Below, piece after piece: positions 26,045 to 37,649 of a stretch of DNA of 64,000 nt. Position 1 is the stretch's first letter. Every line of letters begins with the position of its first letter. A program made the translations under genes and the position numbers. Origin of the DNA: Oligoflexia bacterium (lineage in GTDB: Bacteria > Bdellovibrionota > UBA1018); NCBI GenBank assembly GCA_014376785.1, contig JACMQW010000098.1:1-64000 (forward strand), given 5' to 3'. The notes beneath the pieces are model-generated. The model was given only the letters and a program-made list of their open reading frames with translations, was not told the origin of the DNA and did no database searches.

Positions 26045-27406
26045 ATGTCGGTTCCAAGCGATCAACAAAAACCAACCTCTCCACACGAACTCAGTCTGAG
26101 CCTACGCATCATCCTCTTCCTCACGGATTTTCTTCTCCTCTCTGGACTGATTGCGGCTCTCTCGGTGATCGCTTCGCCGCGAACGGTCGGCTCCATCTCG
26201 ACTCATTTTTTCTTTCCGTTGATTCTCTTCCCCCTCGCTAGTTTTTTCGCGCACCGAACCTTCGGGGCGACTCCCGCGGAGGCCGCATTCGGAGTGAAAA
26301 GAAGACTTCCGGGAGGCGCTCGCGCGTCGCGCGGTTACGATTGGATTTTCTTACTCACGCCGGAAAACACTGAGCCGGGTTCGAAATTCCGAGGGTTTTT
26401 ATTTTTTGCGGCGTCGGCAGTCTTATTTTCGGGTGCTCAGGCATTCCTTTGGATGCGGGATCCGACCGTGCACCCACTCGGTGACCGCGTGATTCCCCTG
26501 CACGCTCCTCAAGGTTGGACCCCCCTTCCTTTTTTCTATGCAACTGGCGCGTTTCCGCTCGAGCTGAAAGCAAACAGTCTAGCGACCGGATCCTCACCCA
26601 AAAAGGAATTGAGCGTCGAGTACGGCCTTCCCTACGAAAAGGGACCACCCCATCGTTTTTTGGGAAAAATCGCTCTCTACTGGAGAGACCTCGATTCCCG
26701 GTTGGTTCTGTCGGGTCCGCAGACTCTCGCAACTCCCGGCACCCAAGACGAACTTCGCCGCTGCTCAAGGCAGTGGTTTGGGTGCGTGGAAGCTCGGCGT
26801 CGCATTTGGAAATACGCCGTGATTCCCGCACTTGAAAATCGCCTGATCGACCGAGCGGAATGGTTTCACGTTCCAAACGAATTTCTGCTCGAAGCCGAAC
26901 GTGCCCAAGGACTTTACGTGCGGTCAAAGTCTGAGCGAGGCAGAATCCGAGAGGCTTATTTTCTGATCGGTCCGAAAATGGCTAGCCAAGGATTTATATT
27001 AGATCGACCGGACCGCACGGAAGGGAATCAAGCATCGGAAACGTTGGCAAAAATCATCGGCAGCCTTCGACTTTCGCCCGACCTCGCCGCTCCCCGCGCT
27101 TTTTTGGACCCGAAGCTTGCGAAACTTCGAATCGGACCGGGGAGTTCTTTGAGTGATCTGATCACGGCAGAAGCACACCTCTTAGCGAAGGTATCGATTG
27201 AACCGAAGCAAGCCGAGTCTTTTTATCATTTGAGTGGAATTGGAATCACGCTCTACCGGATTGCCCGTCGAGAAGGACGAATCGAGCTTGCGGCCACTTC
27301 GAAATCGATTGTGAAAAACGCACTGAATTACGCACGCGATGTGGACCCGAAATCCGCCCGCTTGCCTGAGATGGAAAAATTCCAAGCGGAGGTCGATGCG
27401 AAATGA
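26045..27406 (+). CDS. Membrane hypothetical protein, possibly RDD-like N-terminus
   Basis: TM segments, RTFGATPAEAAFGVKRR; no clear motif in the C-terminal part. Confidence 0.6.
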   Translation: MSVPSDQQKPTSPHELSLSLRIILFLTDFLLLSGLIAALSVIASPRTVGSISTHFFFPLILFPLASFFAHRTFGATPAEAAFGVKRRLPGGARASRGYDWIFLLTPENTEPGSKFRGFLFFAASAVLFSGAQAFLWMRDPTVHPLGDRVIPLHAPQGWTPLPFFYATGAFPLELKANSLATGSSPKKELSVEYGLPYEKGPPHRFLGKIALYWRDLDSRLVLSGPQTLATPGTQDELRRCSRQWFGCVEARRRIWKYAVIPALENRLIDRAEWFHVPNEFLLEAERAQGLYVRSKSERGRIREAYFLIGPKMASQGFILDRPDRTEGNQASETLAKIIGSLRLSPDLAAPRAFLDPKLAKLRIGPGSSLSDLITAEAHLLAKVSIEPKQAESFYHLSGIGITLYRIARREGRIELAATSKSIVKNALNYARDVDPKSARLPEMEKFQAEVDAK

Positions 27407-28437
27407 TGCAAACTCTTGTGACTCTTGAAATCAAAGGCGACGGAAAAAGGAGGCTGGAAGAGCTCTTGGCCGCCGCCATTGAAAAATTAGCTCACGATTC
27501 TTCGGTGCGTGAAGCCTTTCTCAGGCATCCGTTACTGCAGTCGGTTCCGCCGAGCGCATTGCTTGGAAAAATTTCTCGCAAACGGGCAGCGAGAGTGATC
27601 GAAGCAGGTCTCCTCTCGAGTGACGATGGACGAGAACTCATCGGAGATGCGCTCTTTGGCAGAGGCCGTGAAATCGAAACAACCATCCCGCTTGCGCTGC
27701 TCCTTGGTGAGCTTGGTCTGATGCCTCCCTCGCTTTCACCTGGACTGCCACCGGTCCAAATTCTCTTTGAGAACGAAGACTGCTTGGCAGTTTACAAACC
27801 CCATGACTTGCCTTCTGCCCCACTCAGGTCCGACGAAACGGATTCCGCAGTCCATCGCACCTTAGCCTATTTTGCGAAATTGCCCATTCTTCGGGATAAC
27901 CCTCTCGAACCGGGACTGATGCATCGACTGGACACCGGCACGAGCGGCGCTTTGCTTTTCGTAAAATCGGCGGAAGCCTTCACAAGAATCGGAAAAATTT
28001 GGAATAGTGGCCAGGTAAAAAAAGATTACCGCGCACGCGTCGCGCTTGAACCCGGCGCACCTCGACTGACCACCGGTAGGATAGAGCTCTTGCTCGGGCA
28101 CGACGCGAAGTCCAAAAGAAAAATGCGGGTCATCCGAGGTCCGCAGGATGCAAAATTAATTCGCGGAGACGCTCAGCGAGCCTTAAGTGAAATCCTTCGC
28201 GTAAATCCCCTGGCTCAGGAGAGTTTGGACGTTTCGATCCGAATCGAGACGGGAGTTCACCATCAGATTCGCGCAACGCTCTCTCACCTCGGAGCGCCGC
28301 TGCTTGGAGACTCCATCTATGGGGGACGCGAGGAAGCGAGACTTTGGCTGCATGCTTGGAAAATCCTCATTCCCACAGGTGCAGGAAAGTCCCTGGAGAT
28401 CGTTGCTCCCTTGCCGGCAGATTGGCCTACGGGATGA
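27403..28437 (+). CDS. RluA-family pseudouridine synthase
   Basis: LEPGLMHRLDTGTSGALLFVKSAEA; GVHHQIRATLSHLGAPLLGDSIYGG. Confidence 0.93.
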   Translation: MMQTLVTLEIKGDGKRRLEELLAAAIEKLAHDSSVREAFLRHPLLQSVPPSALLGKISRKRAARVIEAGLLSSDDGRELIGDALFGRGREIETTIPLALLLGELGLMPPSLSPGLPPVQILFENEDCLAVYKPHDLPSAPLRSDETDSAVHRTLAYFAKLPILRDNPLEPGLMHRLDTGTSGALLFVKSAEAFTRIGKIWNSGQVKKDYRARVALEPGAPRLTTGRIELLLGHDAKSKRKMRVIRGPQDAKLIRGDAQRALSEILRVNPLAQESLDVSIRIETGVHHQIRATLSHLGAPLLGDSIYGGREEARLWLHAWKILIPTGAGKSLEIVAPLPADWPTG

Positions 28438-28595
28438 GCGAAAATCGTAACTCAAGCACGCCCTGCGCGAGAGCAACGACCTCTGGGGTTGTCTGAAGAT
28501 TCAGTCGACCTGAATCCCTTTTTAAATCCGTGACAAAGATTTGTGACAGAATTCTGCAAATGAGTCTGCATTCTAAATTGGCGTTTTAAATTTTC

Positions 28596-28817
28596 ATGAG
28601 GTCCGGAGGATGAGAAAAAACTTTTACCGGAGATCTGAATTGAAATCTCTCCTGATTTCGATGTCGTCCTCATCCTAAGGCCTCCTCATTACTTTGGGGG
28701 GAGAAGGAGTAATTGTCAAAAATCACCACTACCCCTTGGGGGGTGTGTGACTCGAACCCCAACCGATAGTAGGTCCTAGGCCCTCGCTCTCGATTGAAAT
28801 CATTCGCCAATTACTCC
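28596..28817 (+). promoter_or_regulatory. Candidate structured 5' leader of corA
   Basis: Nested arms ATGAGG/CCTCAT and AGGATGAG/CTCATCCT, then GAGAAGGAGTAATTG (28701-28715) pairing with CAATTACTCCTCTC (28808-28821) with one bulge, abutting the ATG at 28823. Confidence 0.5.
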
Positions 28818-28822
28818 TCTCG

Positions 28823-29848
28823 ATGAGTAACCCCCGAGTGAATCGGGGCATTTCATGCGTTGCAGAAAACGAAAAAAATGCGATGAAAAGACTCATGAGC
28901 GACCTTTCAGATGAACGTCCCCAGCCCCAGAAACTTGCGTCGAATTGGACGGATTTTGAAACGGTGAATGAGGATTGCCATGAGCCCCTGCTCGAACTCG
29001 GCCTGGCCCCTCGCCTAGTCGACATCGCGCTTTCCCCCGGCGTCTTGCCACGGGTCGAAGTTGAGGGAGACACGACCCTCATCCTGCTCAGGGTATTCGA
29101 TGCGACGGCAGATAAGCGGGCGGCCAGCACTCGCGAACTCACTCGCAAGCTTGGAATATTTGTCCGAGGGGACGAAATCATTACGGTCCATCGCTTTCCG
29201 ACCGCAAATGTTCCGAAGTTTTTTGAGAAGGTGACCAGACGCGATGCCATTCTTTCTCACCTCTTTGATCGGATGCTCATTACTTATTCAGACGCTTTGA
29301 ATGAGAGCGACGAACATTTCGACTCGCTGGAAGAGAGCGTCTTTCAAGCGACCCTCGCGAATCCCTTCCACCTCCGCGAGGGTTATTATTTCAAACGTCG
29401 CCTCAATATCATCCGTAAAATCCTCCGCATGACCCAAGACATGCTCGACACATTAGTTGCGCTGCCTGGCTGGGAAAAACACGCTCCGGCTTACCGGCTG
29501 GGCACCCGGAAGCGCCTTACGCACGCCATCGCTAATAGTGAGTCTCTCCTGGAAGCCATGAACCACCTCCTGGCACTTCAGCTCGCAATCGTTTCTCAAA
29601 AAACGAATGAAGCCAGCCAGCGGACAAACGAAGTGATGCGAGTGCTGACGGTTTTCAGCGCTTATTTTTTGCCACTGTCTTTTATCGCTGGGGTGTATGG
29701 GATGAATTTCGCCCATATGCCCGAGCTCACGGCTCGTTATGGGTACCCTGCGGTTCTTTGCCTGATGGTGTCGATTGCGGTCGGTATTACCGTGTGGTTT
29801 CGAAAGCGCGGATGGATGGATGGGATCAATCTCGGAAAGGGACGATGA
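28823..29848 (+). CDS. corA: CorA-family magnesium transporter
   Basis: C-terminal FIAGVYGMNFAHMPEL (GMN motif) between two TM segments; ATG 28883 is an alternative start. Confidence 0.9.
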   Translation: MSNPRVNRGISCVAENEKNAMKRLMSDLSDERPQPQKLASNWTDFETVNEDCHEPLLELGLAPRLVDIALSPGVLPRVEVEGDTTLILLRVFDATADKRAASTRELTRKLGIFVRGDEIITVHRFPTANVPKFFEKVTRRDAILSHLFDRMLITYSDALNESDEHFDSLEESVFQATLANPFHLREGYYFKRRLNIIRKILRMTQDMLDTLVALPGWEKHAPAYRLGTRKRLTHAIANSESLLEAMNHLLALQLAIVSQKTNEASQRTNEVMRVLTVFSAYFLPLSFIAGVYGMNFAHMPELTARYGYPAVLCLMVSIAVGITVWFRKRGWMDGINLGKGR

Positions 29849-30485
29849 TGAAGAGCAGGCTTTCTTTGGGCGGTTTCCGAAACCAGTATTCGACTTCACT
29901 TGCACGAGTCATGTTCGCTGGATCATAAACTGCCATGACTTGCCCAGGGTCTTCAGGCTTCTTTAAACCGTCCAAAATCTCGTAATCCTTTGCATAAATG
30001 GGGACATATTCACTCTTATTCCAGACGAGACTTGCTGAACGAAGCGGGTTCAAATCTAGATCGAATGTGACGGCATAAGTGACGTCCCGATCTGCTACGC
30101 CTGCTAATTCTCGCGCCTTCGCGCTCGCATCGACTGGAGCAAGATTCCATAAATGCGAGCTGGCATCACGGTCACTCCCCGTTTTTAAGGCCTGCTTTAA
30201 GCGTGTCCAGTGGAATTGGCGAACGACCACTTTGTGTCCAGTATGACTGTGCGCTTTCAACCCTTCACGGAGCGTCGTCTCTAAATCTTGCCATCGATGA
30301 ATTTGCACTATCTGGCTAGGATTTTCGACGACGAGCGAATCATAAAGATTTAAGGACGTGATCAGTCCCAAACATTCGTCTTCTCCGGCAAGAACTGACT
30401 GCGCCGAAAAGATCATTCCAAGTGCGATACAAGTAACCAGACCTTTAGTTCGATTCCGAGCCCTTGCCGCGGAAAAATACGTCAA
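29826..30485 (-). CDS. Exported hypothetical protein
   Basis: Signal peptide GLVTCIALGMIFSAQSVLAGEDE; coding length; 4-bp overlap with spoVR. Confidence 0.6.
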   Translation of the reverse strand: MTYFSAARARNRTKGLVTCIALGMIFSAQSVLAGEDECLGLITSLNLYDSLVVENPSQIVQIHRWQDLETTLREGLKAHSHTGHKVVVRQFHWTRLKQALKTGSDRDASSHLWNLAPVDASAKARELAGVADRDVTYAVTFDLDLNPLRSASLVWNKSEYVPIYAKDYEILDGLKKPEDPGQVMAVYDPANMTRASEVEYWFRKPPKESLLFIIVPFRD

Positions 30486-32020
30486 GTGAGCTTCTCTGAA
30501 AAATCATCTTCACCCAGGCCGTCGACTGCAGGCACATAAGTGTAGAGCTTTTTCTGATTTTCCACTTCGGTCTCTAAATTCACGGGGCGCTTCCAAATTG
30601 CAGCCAGCGAACGCATCGTTTCTTTCGTCCATTTCGCGTCCAAGTCCATTCCCATGTGCTTGTGCCAAAGCAAGAGTTCGCCTTTATTCCCCAAATTCCC
30701 GTCGGTGACGTAAATGAAGGGCTGACCGCGGTTCGTGAGTTGGAAAAGGAGCTTCTCTTTCACCTTCTTATAATCCCGGTCAATGATCTCGTACTGATTC
30801 GTTCGTTTGTTGAACCCGTAATTATAAAGCTTCTGGCGTTCACAAAAATCAGCCGTCATGTACTGATCAATAAACGTGATGTCGTTGCATACTTTTCGAA
30901 CTTCAAAGATTTTTTGGCGACCGAGCCCGAGTTTTTTATCCCAGTTCGCAGCAACTCGGAGGTCATCACACTCGTCGAATTCCTTACCAAACGCTCCCCG
31001 GTCCCAACGGTCTTCAATGTCCCGAAAGAGTTCAATTCCGACTTTATAAGGGTTTAGGCGACCAGGCTGAGTCACTAGAGTTCCCGCATGGGAATCACAG
31101 AAGTCGATGACCTCAGACGCCTTCAGCGCTTTAGTGGTCATGATTTTCGAATGCCAATAAGAAGCCCAGCCTTCGTTCATGATTTTAGTCTGCGCCTGGG
31201 GCGCAAAATAATAGGCCTCGTCTCGCAACATGGCGAGCACATCGTGCTCCCAGGGTTGCAACGGAGCGTTCGCAAGCAGAAACGCGAGCACGTCTTTCAT
31301 CGGCGACGGCGGGTTTTTCAGTTCCTTTTTAGCCTGCTCAGCTGCAATGACCTTCTGTTCAGCCAAATACTGCGGAGGATTAATAAATTTCTCCATGTAA
31401 CCTCGGTCCACTTTCAAACGGCCCGCCTCCCTCTCCACTTCATCATCTGAATCGGTGCGAGCAGAAGTTCGAAGGTCTGCGCGAGGGCTCGGCGCAAAGG
31501 GCGCGAAGGGATCGATTAAGTTTTCAATCGCGAGAACCCGGTCAATAAAGTCCTCTACTTTTTCTTGGCCGAGCTTTTCCATGAGACTTCGTATCCGAAC
31601 GGCGTGATTCGCCATCGTATCCAGCATTTTGCGATTCGTTTTTGAGAACCAATAATTATTTTTAAAAAAATCGACGTGCCCGAAGACGTGGGCCATCACG
31701 GTTTTCTGTTCGACCATGGTGTTTGATTTCATGAGGTAGGCGTACGAAGGATTCGTGTTGATCACCATTTCATAGATCTTCTGAAGTCCGTACTCGTAGC
31801 CTTTTGAGAGCTGGTCGAAATCCATTCCGAAACGCCAATGCGGATAGCGCACGGGAAAACCGCCATAGGCCGCGAAGGCGTTCATCTGGTCGTGATCGAT
31901 CATTTCAAATATCGTGTCGAAAAAATCGAGTCCATACCCGCGGGCGTAGCCTTCGATTTCATCCCGTACACGCTTTAATTCCGGAGTGAGGTCCGAGCTA
32001 TCGAATCCGTATGCCATCAC
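30482..32020 (-). CDS. spoVR: SpoVR family protein (YcgB-like)
   Basis: Length and motifs ([53 protein letters not shown]). Confidence 0.93.
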   Translation of the reverse strand: MMAYGFDSSDLTPELKRVRDEIEGYARGYGLDFFDTIFEMIDHDQMNAFAAYGGFPVRYPHWRFGMDFDQLSKGYEYGLQKIYEMVINTNPSYAYLMKSNTMVEQKTVMAHVFGHVDFFKNNYWFSKTNRKMLDTMANHAVRIRSLMEKLGQEKVEDFIDRVLAIENLIDPFAPFAPSPRADLRTSARTDSDDEVEREAGRLKVDRGYMEKFINPPQYLAEQKVIAAEQAKKELKNPPSPMKDVLAFLLANAPLQPWEHDVLAMLRDEAYYFAPQAQTKIMNEGWASYWHSKIMTTKALKASEVIDFCDSHAGTLVTQPGRLNPYKVGIELFRDIEDRWDRGAFGKEFDECDDLRVAANWDKKLGLGRQKIFEVRKVCNDITFIDQYMTADFCERQKLYNYGFNKRTNQYEIIDRDYKKVKEKLLFQLTNRGQPFIYVTDGNLGNKGELLLWHKHMGMDLDAKWTKETMRSLAAIWKRPVNLETEVENQKKLYTYVPAVDGLGEDDFSEKLT

Positions 32021-33138
32021 TTCCCCTTACCCAAGAAGTCCTTAATGGACTGTAAGATGCCTTCTTTATTTTCAATTCTAGAGAGCAGCACTTCTTCGTG
32101 ATTTTCGCCGAAGTAGGCGGCGAGATCTTTGTAAAACTGTCCGGATCCGTACCGAGATTCCACCTGTCCATAACAAAACGTATTCACCTTTGGCAGCAGA
32201 GAGTTTTGCATCATCTCTAAACAGAGCTTCGTGTCTTCGCCCGACCAATTATCTCCGTCGGAAAAATGGAAAGGATAGATGTTCCACTCAGAAGGGGGAT
32301 AATGCGTGTCAATCAGCGACTCGCAGAGCTTATAGGCAGAAGAAATGAGAGTCCCCCCCGATTCGCGCGTGCGGTAAAAAGTGTCCTCGTCAACTTCTCG
32401 GGCGGTGGCATCATGGATAATGTAGCGTGTTTCGATGCCTTTGTATTGGGAGCGAAGCCAAGTGTCGATCCAAAACGCTTCTGTCCGGACGATCTCTTTT
32501 TGCTCATCACCCATCGAACCAGAAACGTCCATCATGTAGATGATGACGGCCGAGTTTTCGTGCTTCACATCAGACTTCCACGAACGAAAACGGAAATCTT
32601 TTTTGATCGGAATGATCATCGGCTTATCGGGATTATAAACTCCCGAAGCAATCTGCCGCTTCAAGGCTTCTTTAAAGGTTCGTTTGAAATGTCTGAGACT
32701 GTTCGGACCCTGAGACGCGATCGACGTGTACTTATCGACTTTCGATTTCAAAGTTTTGTGGCCGCGTGGCTCGATCTTCGGAAGCTGAAGCTCCTCACCG
32801 AGAATTTCTGCAAGCTCCGCAAGTGAGAGTTCTACTTCGAGATCGTGCTTACCCTCACCTTGTCCGGCTTCTCCCTGCCCCGGTTCATCCCCTTCTTCCG
32901 GCTCTCCTCCCGCAATCGCATCGCCCGGCTCGCCTTTTCCTTGGCCCACGCCACCCTGTTCTTTATCACCATAGCGAAAGCGCGGAATTTCGATTTGGGG
33001 AATCGGGATCGAAACGAGTTCCTTCCCCTTCCGGCCGATCATCTCGCCGTGGGTGATGTATTTTTTCAGATTCTTTTTGATCATTCCCTTAACGATATTT
33101 CTAAATCGGGAATGATCCTGGCGAATGGATGAACTCAT
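32017..33138 (-). CDS. yeaH: DUF444 / YeaH-YhbH family protein
   Basis: [31 protein letters not shown] (vWA-like); [20 protein letters not shown]-terminus. Confidence 0.93.
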   Translation of the reverse strand: MSSSIRQDHSRFRNIVKGMIKKNLKKYITHGEMIGRKGKELVSIPIPQIEIPRFRYGDKEQGGVGQGKGEPGDAIAGGEPEEGDEPGQGEAGQGEGKHDLEVELSLAELAEILGEELQLPKIEPRGHKTLKSKVDKYTSIASQGPNSLRHFKRTFKEALKRQIASGVYNPDKPMIIPIKKDFRFRSWKSDVKHENSAVIIYMMDVSGSMGDEQKEIVRTEAFWIDTWLRSQYKGIETRYIIHDATAREVDEDTFYRTRESGGTLISSAYKLCESLIDTHYPPSEWNIYPFHFSDGDNWSGEDTKLCLEMMQNSLLPKVNTFCYGQVESRYGSGQFYKDLAAYFGENHEEVLLSRIENKEGILQSIKDFLGKGK

Positions 33139-33140
33139 AG

Positions 33141-33186
33141 ACCTCCAGTGAGGAGGCGGGGAAATCGCCCAAAGCAATTTCCCCGC
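33141..33186 (-). promoter_or_regulatory. Adjacent intercistronic hairpins, one covering the yeaH Shine-Dalgarno
   Basis: Minus strand: GCGGGGAAAT...ATTTCCCCGC (10-bp stem) then CCTCC-TCACT-GGAGG directly before TCTATG start. Confidence 0.55.
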
Positions 33187-33240
33187 TGGACTGAAACATT
33201 AATGGGCATTAAGCATTCTTGTGCCCAACCCTGAAACAAA

Positions 33241-35367
33241 CTACGAGCGCTTTTTCGCATCCCCACGCGCAAAGATACTCGCGACGTAATTCAGAACATC
33301 CGTGGCAGAAATCTCATCGTAACCGAAGTTCTTAATCAGACGCGATTTCACGATGTCGATCTTCTCCTGCGTTTGGCGATCGACCACGTTTGAAACCAGG
33401 GAGGTCAGCTTGATCGTGTCCTTTTGGTCTTCGAAAAGTTTCAACTCGAGTGCCTTGTGTAGGCGCTCGTTCATTCGGTAGTCGAAAGTCTTTCCTTCGA
33501 TGGCCAGAGCACCGATGTAATTCATGATCTCGCGGCGAAAATCTTCCTTCCGAGATTCCGGAATTTCGATTTTTTCCTCGATCGAACGCATTAGACGCTC
33601 ATCGGGTTCCTCGTCCTGACCTGTGTATTTGTTTTTCACCCGCTCACGCTGAGTATAAGCCTTCACACTATCGATGTAGTTTCCGCAAAGTTTCGCAATC
33701 GCGTCTTCGTCCGCCGAAATCGCACGCTGGACTTCGTTTTTAATGATGTCCTCGTATTCTTGCTTCACCACATCTACAAGCTCTCGGTAATGCTTCCTGC
33801 GGTCCTCTGAAGCGATGAGCGCGTGATGTTTCAGTCCGCTATCGAGTTCATTCAAAACCATAAACGGATTAATGCATCCGACGTCGCCGTTTTTATCATT
33901 CACGAGCGCATTCGATATCTTATCCTGAACATACCGAGGAGAAATACCGTCCAAGCCTTCACGAATGGCGTCTTTTCGCAATTCCTTCACGTTGTCTTCC
34001 GTCCAACCCGAAAGCGTCTTTCCATCGTAGAGCTTCATTTTTTGGAGCATGGAAACGTTTGCTTTTTTCGGGATCTCCAACCTAGAAAGAACAGCCCACA
34101 TCGCTGCAACTTCGATCGTGTGCGGAGCGATCGACTTTCCTTTGATGCGGTTTGGGTTGAAGTCTTTCTCGTAGATCTTAATTTCTTCCTTCAACTTCGT
34201 AATGTACGGAACGTCAATCTTCACCGTTCGATCGCGAAGTGCTTCCATAAACTCATTATTCTGAAGCTTTCGAAATTCGGGTTCGTTCGTGTGACCGATG
34301 ATCACGAGATCAATGTCGGTCTGCGCGAATTTTTTTGGTTTAATCTTATGCTCTTGCGAAGCTGTCAGCAAATCATAGAGGAAAGCGACGTCGAGCTTCA
34401 AAACCTCGATGAATTCAACCATCCCTCGGTTTCCGACGTTAAACTCGCCATCGAAATTGAAAGCTCGCGGATCCGAATCCGAACCGTACTCCGCGATTTT
34501 CCGGTAGTTAATATCCCCGGTGAGCTCTGTGGAGTCCTGGTTTTTTTCGTCTTTAGGCTGGAACGTGCCAATTCCAATCCGATCTTTTTCGGAAAGCACG
34601 AGCCTCTGAATCCGAATATGGCCCAGCACCTTCATCCAGTCGCCGTCGTAGCGCTTTAAAAACTCACGGAAAATAAAGCGCGATGCGGGATCCAGATCGC
34701 CCGTAATCGTCACTTTGTACTGAGATTTATTCCCCCGGTTCAGTTCTTCGATGGCTTTTGCCCGAAGCTCTTCCGGAATGAGCTTCAGCGGCTCTTCATG
34801 CATCGGGGAAATCACTTCACGTGCTCCCCCTAAAATGTCCGAAAATTTTCCTTCCGGGTCCACCCACTTGAAAGTGTACATTGCGCCCGCGTCCGAACGG
34901 GAATAGGTTTCGATTCCTTTTTTGAGCAACCTTGCGATGGTTGATTTCGCCGATCCGACTGGACCATGGAGGAGTAAAACCCTTTTCTCGGTGCCATAAC
35001 CCAGAGCCGCCGACTTGAAAAAATTAACCAGCTTCATGAGCTGAACGTCGAGACCAAATACCGCGTCGCGGCCGTTTTCGATCGGATCATCAAAGAACTG
35101 GTAGCGCGTGATGTTCTTTTTATATTCGAGGTAGTTCGTCGCTCCATACGTCATGATCATGTCGTACATGCGTTGGAAGGAATTCCGAACGATCGCAGGA
35201 TTTGCCTTTACGGTATCGAGGTATTCGAAAAAATTTCCTTCCCAAGATTGGTGGCGAAAATCTTCTACTACACGCTTATCATTTAAAATTTTCTGCCAGT
35301 CTAAGGTGGAGGCAGCGGCGGTAGCGCTCGTCGAATTCGTGGACGGTGTTCCAGAAGATGAGGTCAT
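33241..35367 (-). CDS. prkA: PrkA family serine protein kinase
   Basis: [45 protein letters not shown]; first ATG consistent with family is 35367. Confidence 0.93.
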   Translation of the reverse strand: MTSSSGTPSTNSTSATAAASTLDWQKILNDKRVVEDFRHQSWEGNFFEYLDTVKANPAIVRNSFQRMYDMIMTYGATNYLEYKKNITRYQFFDDPIENGRDAVFGLDVQLMKLVNFFKSAALGYGTEKRVLLLHGPVGSAKSTIARLLKKGIETYSRSDAGAMYTFKWVDPEGKFSDILGGAREVISPMHEEPLKLIPEELRAKAIEELNRGNKSQYKVTITGDLDPASRFIFREFLKRYDGDWMKVLGHIRIQRLVLSEKDRIGIGTFQPKDEKNQDSTELTGDINYRKIAEYGSDSDPRAFNFDGEFNVGNRGMVEFIEVLKLDVAFLYDLLTASQEHKIKPKKFAQTDIDLVIIGHTNEPEFRKLQNNEFMEALRDRTVKIDVPYITKLKEEIKIYEKDFNPNRIKGKSIAPHTIEVAAMWAVLSRLEIPKKANVSMLQKMKLYDGKTLSGWTEDNVKELRKDAIREGLDGISPRYVQDKISNALVNDKNGDVGCINPFMVLNELDSGLKHHALIASEDRRKHYRELVDVVKQEYEDIIKNEVQRAISADEDAIAKLCGNYIDSVKAYTQRERVKNKYTGQDEEPDERLMRSIEEKIEIPESRKEDFRREIMNYIGALAIEGKTFDYRMNERLHKALELKLFEDQKDTIKLTSLVSNVVDRQTQEKIDIVKSRLIKNFGYDEISATDVLNYVASIFARGDAKKRS

Positions 35368-35463
35368 CGATGAATCCTTCTCTCGTCCGCCAGATCCGTT
35401 TGGCGGCTCATTGCTTAAGATTTTACCTTTGCAGTCGGGCACTTGTAAAGTTACCCTCCATTT

Positions 35464-36822
35464 ATGGCCCGACCTCGTATGGATGTGGCGCTGGAAACAG
35501 CTCTGGACTTTGCCCGCAAACGCCTCTTGCAGATTAAACCGGAAGAGTATGAACTCTTCTTGAGTCGCTCCCGCGCGACGAAAATCGATGCAAAAGACCA
35601 AAAAGTCGAAGCATTGACCCGAGCGGAGGACGTGGGCCTGTCCATTCGGCTGAAGCGTCAAAATCGGATCGGTTTTAGCTACACCACTTCTCTCGACCCA
35701 GCCGCGATTGACCGCGCCGTCGACTCCGCACTGCAAGTCGCAGAGGTCATGCCCGAGGAAAACGACATTCGGCTCGGCGCTTTCGATGCCACCATCCCAG
35801 AATTCGAGCCACGATTTGACCTTGAGGGCCTTGGACGGCCGGTTGAAGAAAAAATCGCACTTGCCCTTCGGCTCGAGCGGCTCTGCCGGGAGAAGGATTC
35901 AAGAATCCAGACGGTGCGCAGCGCAAGCTTTTCCGAATCTTCGGGAGAATCGGTCCTGGCCTCGCACGATGGCCGAACCTTAAGCCACCAAGGAACGATT
36001 TTTTCAGTTTCGCTCGCTTGTAAGGCTGAGGAAAAAGGCGACGCCCAAATGGGGTACGAGTACTCTTTTTCACCCTATTTAAGTAAACTCGACGTCGACT
36101 TCTGCGCACGGGGTGCCGTGGAGTCGGCGACTGAGCTATTAGGAGCGACCAAGCCCACTTCAATGAAATGTCCGGCAGTGATCCGAAACGACGTGGTTTC
36201 CGATTTGTTGGACTTTCTAGCCGGAAGTTTTTCAGGTGAGCAAATCGAAAAAGGAAAGAGCCTCCTCCAGGGAAAACTGGGCGAAAAAGTATTCGCTGAT
36301 TTCATTCAAATCAGGGACGACGGACTTCTTCCTGGCGGCCTCGCGAGCCGACCTTTCGATGCGGAAGGAACCGCATCCAGAACGACCCCATTAGTTCAGA
36401 ACGGCGTCTTTCAGTCGATGCTTTTAGATCGCAAATACGCAAAACGGTTTGGGCTTCAGCCGACGAGCAATTCCGCGCGCTCCATTAAATCATCCCCGAG
36501 CATTTCGACCACGAACCTTTACCTCGAAGCCGGTAAACAGTCCCTAGCTGAACTGATTCGAGAAGTCGGCGATGGCATTCTCATCACAAACCTCATGGGC
36601 GTTCACACTGCAAATTCGGTCACAGGAAATTTTTCGCTCGGAGCCAGTGGCATTTTGGTGAAGAACGGAAAACTCGGTGCACCGGTAAAAGGGTTTGCCG
36701 TAGCCGGAAACATCCTCTCTCTCTTCCGAGACGTAAGGGCTCTGGGCAGTGACCTCCGCTTTTTTGGTTCAGTCGGAGCTCCTTCTCTTTTGCTTGGAGA
36801 ACTTGCGGTGAGTGGTGATTAA
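35464..36822 (+). CDS. pmbA: TldD/PmbA family metalloprotease (PmbA-like)
   Basis: [56 protein letters not shown]. Confidence 0.88.
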   Translation: MARPRMDVALETALDFARKRLLQIKPEEYELFLSRSRATKIDAKDQKVEALTRAEDVGLSIRLKRQNRIGFSYTTSLDPAAIDRAVDSALQVAEVMPEENDIRLGAFDATIPEFEPRFDLEGLGRPVEEKIALALRLERLCREKDSRIQTVRSASFSESSGESVLASHDGRTLSHQGTIFSVSLACKAEEKGDAQMGYEYSFSPYLSKLDVDFCARGAVESATELLGATKPTSMKCPAVIRNDVVSDLLDFLAGSFSGEQIEKGKSLLQGKLGEKVFADFIQIRDDGLLPGGLASRPFDAEGTASRTTPLVQNGVFQSMLLDRKYAKRFGLQPTSNSARSIKSSPSISTTNLYLEAGKQSLAELIREVGDGILITNLMGVHTANSVTGNFSLGASGILVKNGKLGAPVKGFAVAGNILSLFRDVRALGSDLRFFGSVGAPSLLLGELAVSGD

Positions 36823-36836
36823 GTCAGGAGCGAAAA

Positions 36837-37649
36837 ATGTCGATTGAAGCGGCACTCCTTACAGATATTGGGCGTCGTCGAGCCCAAAACCAAGACTCCG
36901 GCGGTTCATTTCCGGAGATGAACCTCTTTGTGGTTGCAGACGGTATGGGAGGGCATCGCGGAGGCGAAGTCGCTTCTCGCATGGCAGTGGACACGATTCA
37001 CGAAGTGATGACGAGTTCGCTGAAAGCAGGACGAACTCCCGCGGAAGCGCTCGAGCTCGCTGCGAAAGCAGCGAACGCAAAAATCATGGAGCGCTCAAAG
37101 AAAGAAGAAGAGTTAGAGGGAATGGGCACGACCGCCACCACTCTTTATTTTGATTTGGCGAAGTCGGATAACGGCGCGAAAAGCCGCGCTCTCGTCGGCC
37201 ACGTGGGCGACTCCCGTTGTTATCTCTTACGCCCGGACGGGATCTGGCAAATCACCCGAGATCATGCGCTGGTTCAAGAAAAGCTCCGCGCGGGAATGAT
37301 CACCCGGGACCAACTGAAGACCGATCGCATGAAAAACGTGATCACCCGTTCAGTCGGGTTCGATCTTCAGTTCGGAATTGATCTCTACGAATACGAGCCC
37401 GCGGAAGGTGATCTCTTCCTGATTTGCTCCGATGGACTGACTGGCCCACTTGAAGATGCGATGATTTATGACATCGCTTGCGAGATTTTTTTCGACGTGA
37501 TCGAGGAAGAAAAAGCAGATGGAACGCCATGCGCATTCGGAGCACACCTCGCGAAACTGGCAGAAGCGCTCGTTCGCGCGGCAAATGACCGCGGAGGGGA
37601 TGATAATATCACCGCTCTGGTCGCCCGGTATTCAGGTGATACAAAATGA
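36837..37649 (+). CDS. PP2C-family serine/threonine phosphatase
   Basis: TDIGRRRAQNQDSGG, FVVADGMGGHRGGEVAS, HVGDSRCYLL, LICSDGLTGPL, GGDDNITALV. Confidence 0.95.
   Translation: MSIEAALLTDIGRRRAQNQDSGGSFPEMNLFVVADGMGGHRGGEVASRMAVDTIHEVMTSSLKAGRTPAEALELAAKAANAKIMERSKKEEELEGMGTTATTLYFDLAKSDNGAKSRALVGHVGDSRCYLLRPDGIWQITRDHALVQEKLRAGMITRDQLKTDRMKNVITRSVGFDLQFGIDLYEYEPAEGDLFLICSDGLTGPLEDAMIYDIACEIFFDVIEEEKADGTPCAFGAHLAKLAEALVRAANDRGGDDNITALVARYSGDTK

Noticed and set aside
28729-28790. tRNA-like T-loop on the minus strand (GGTTGGGGTTCGAGTCACACACCCCCC)
   Set aside because: The bases flanking TTCGAGT do not form a 5-bp T-stem and no matching acceptor or anticodon arm was found; treated as part of the corA leader region.
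28729-29250. Minus-strand 173-aa ORF
   Set aside because: Antisense to corA and serine-rich; no start or family support.
33823-34659. Plus-strand 278-aa ORF
   Set aside because: Lies fully antisense to prkA, which has strong family motifs.
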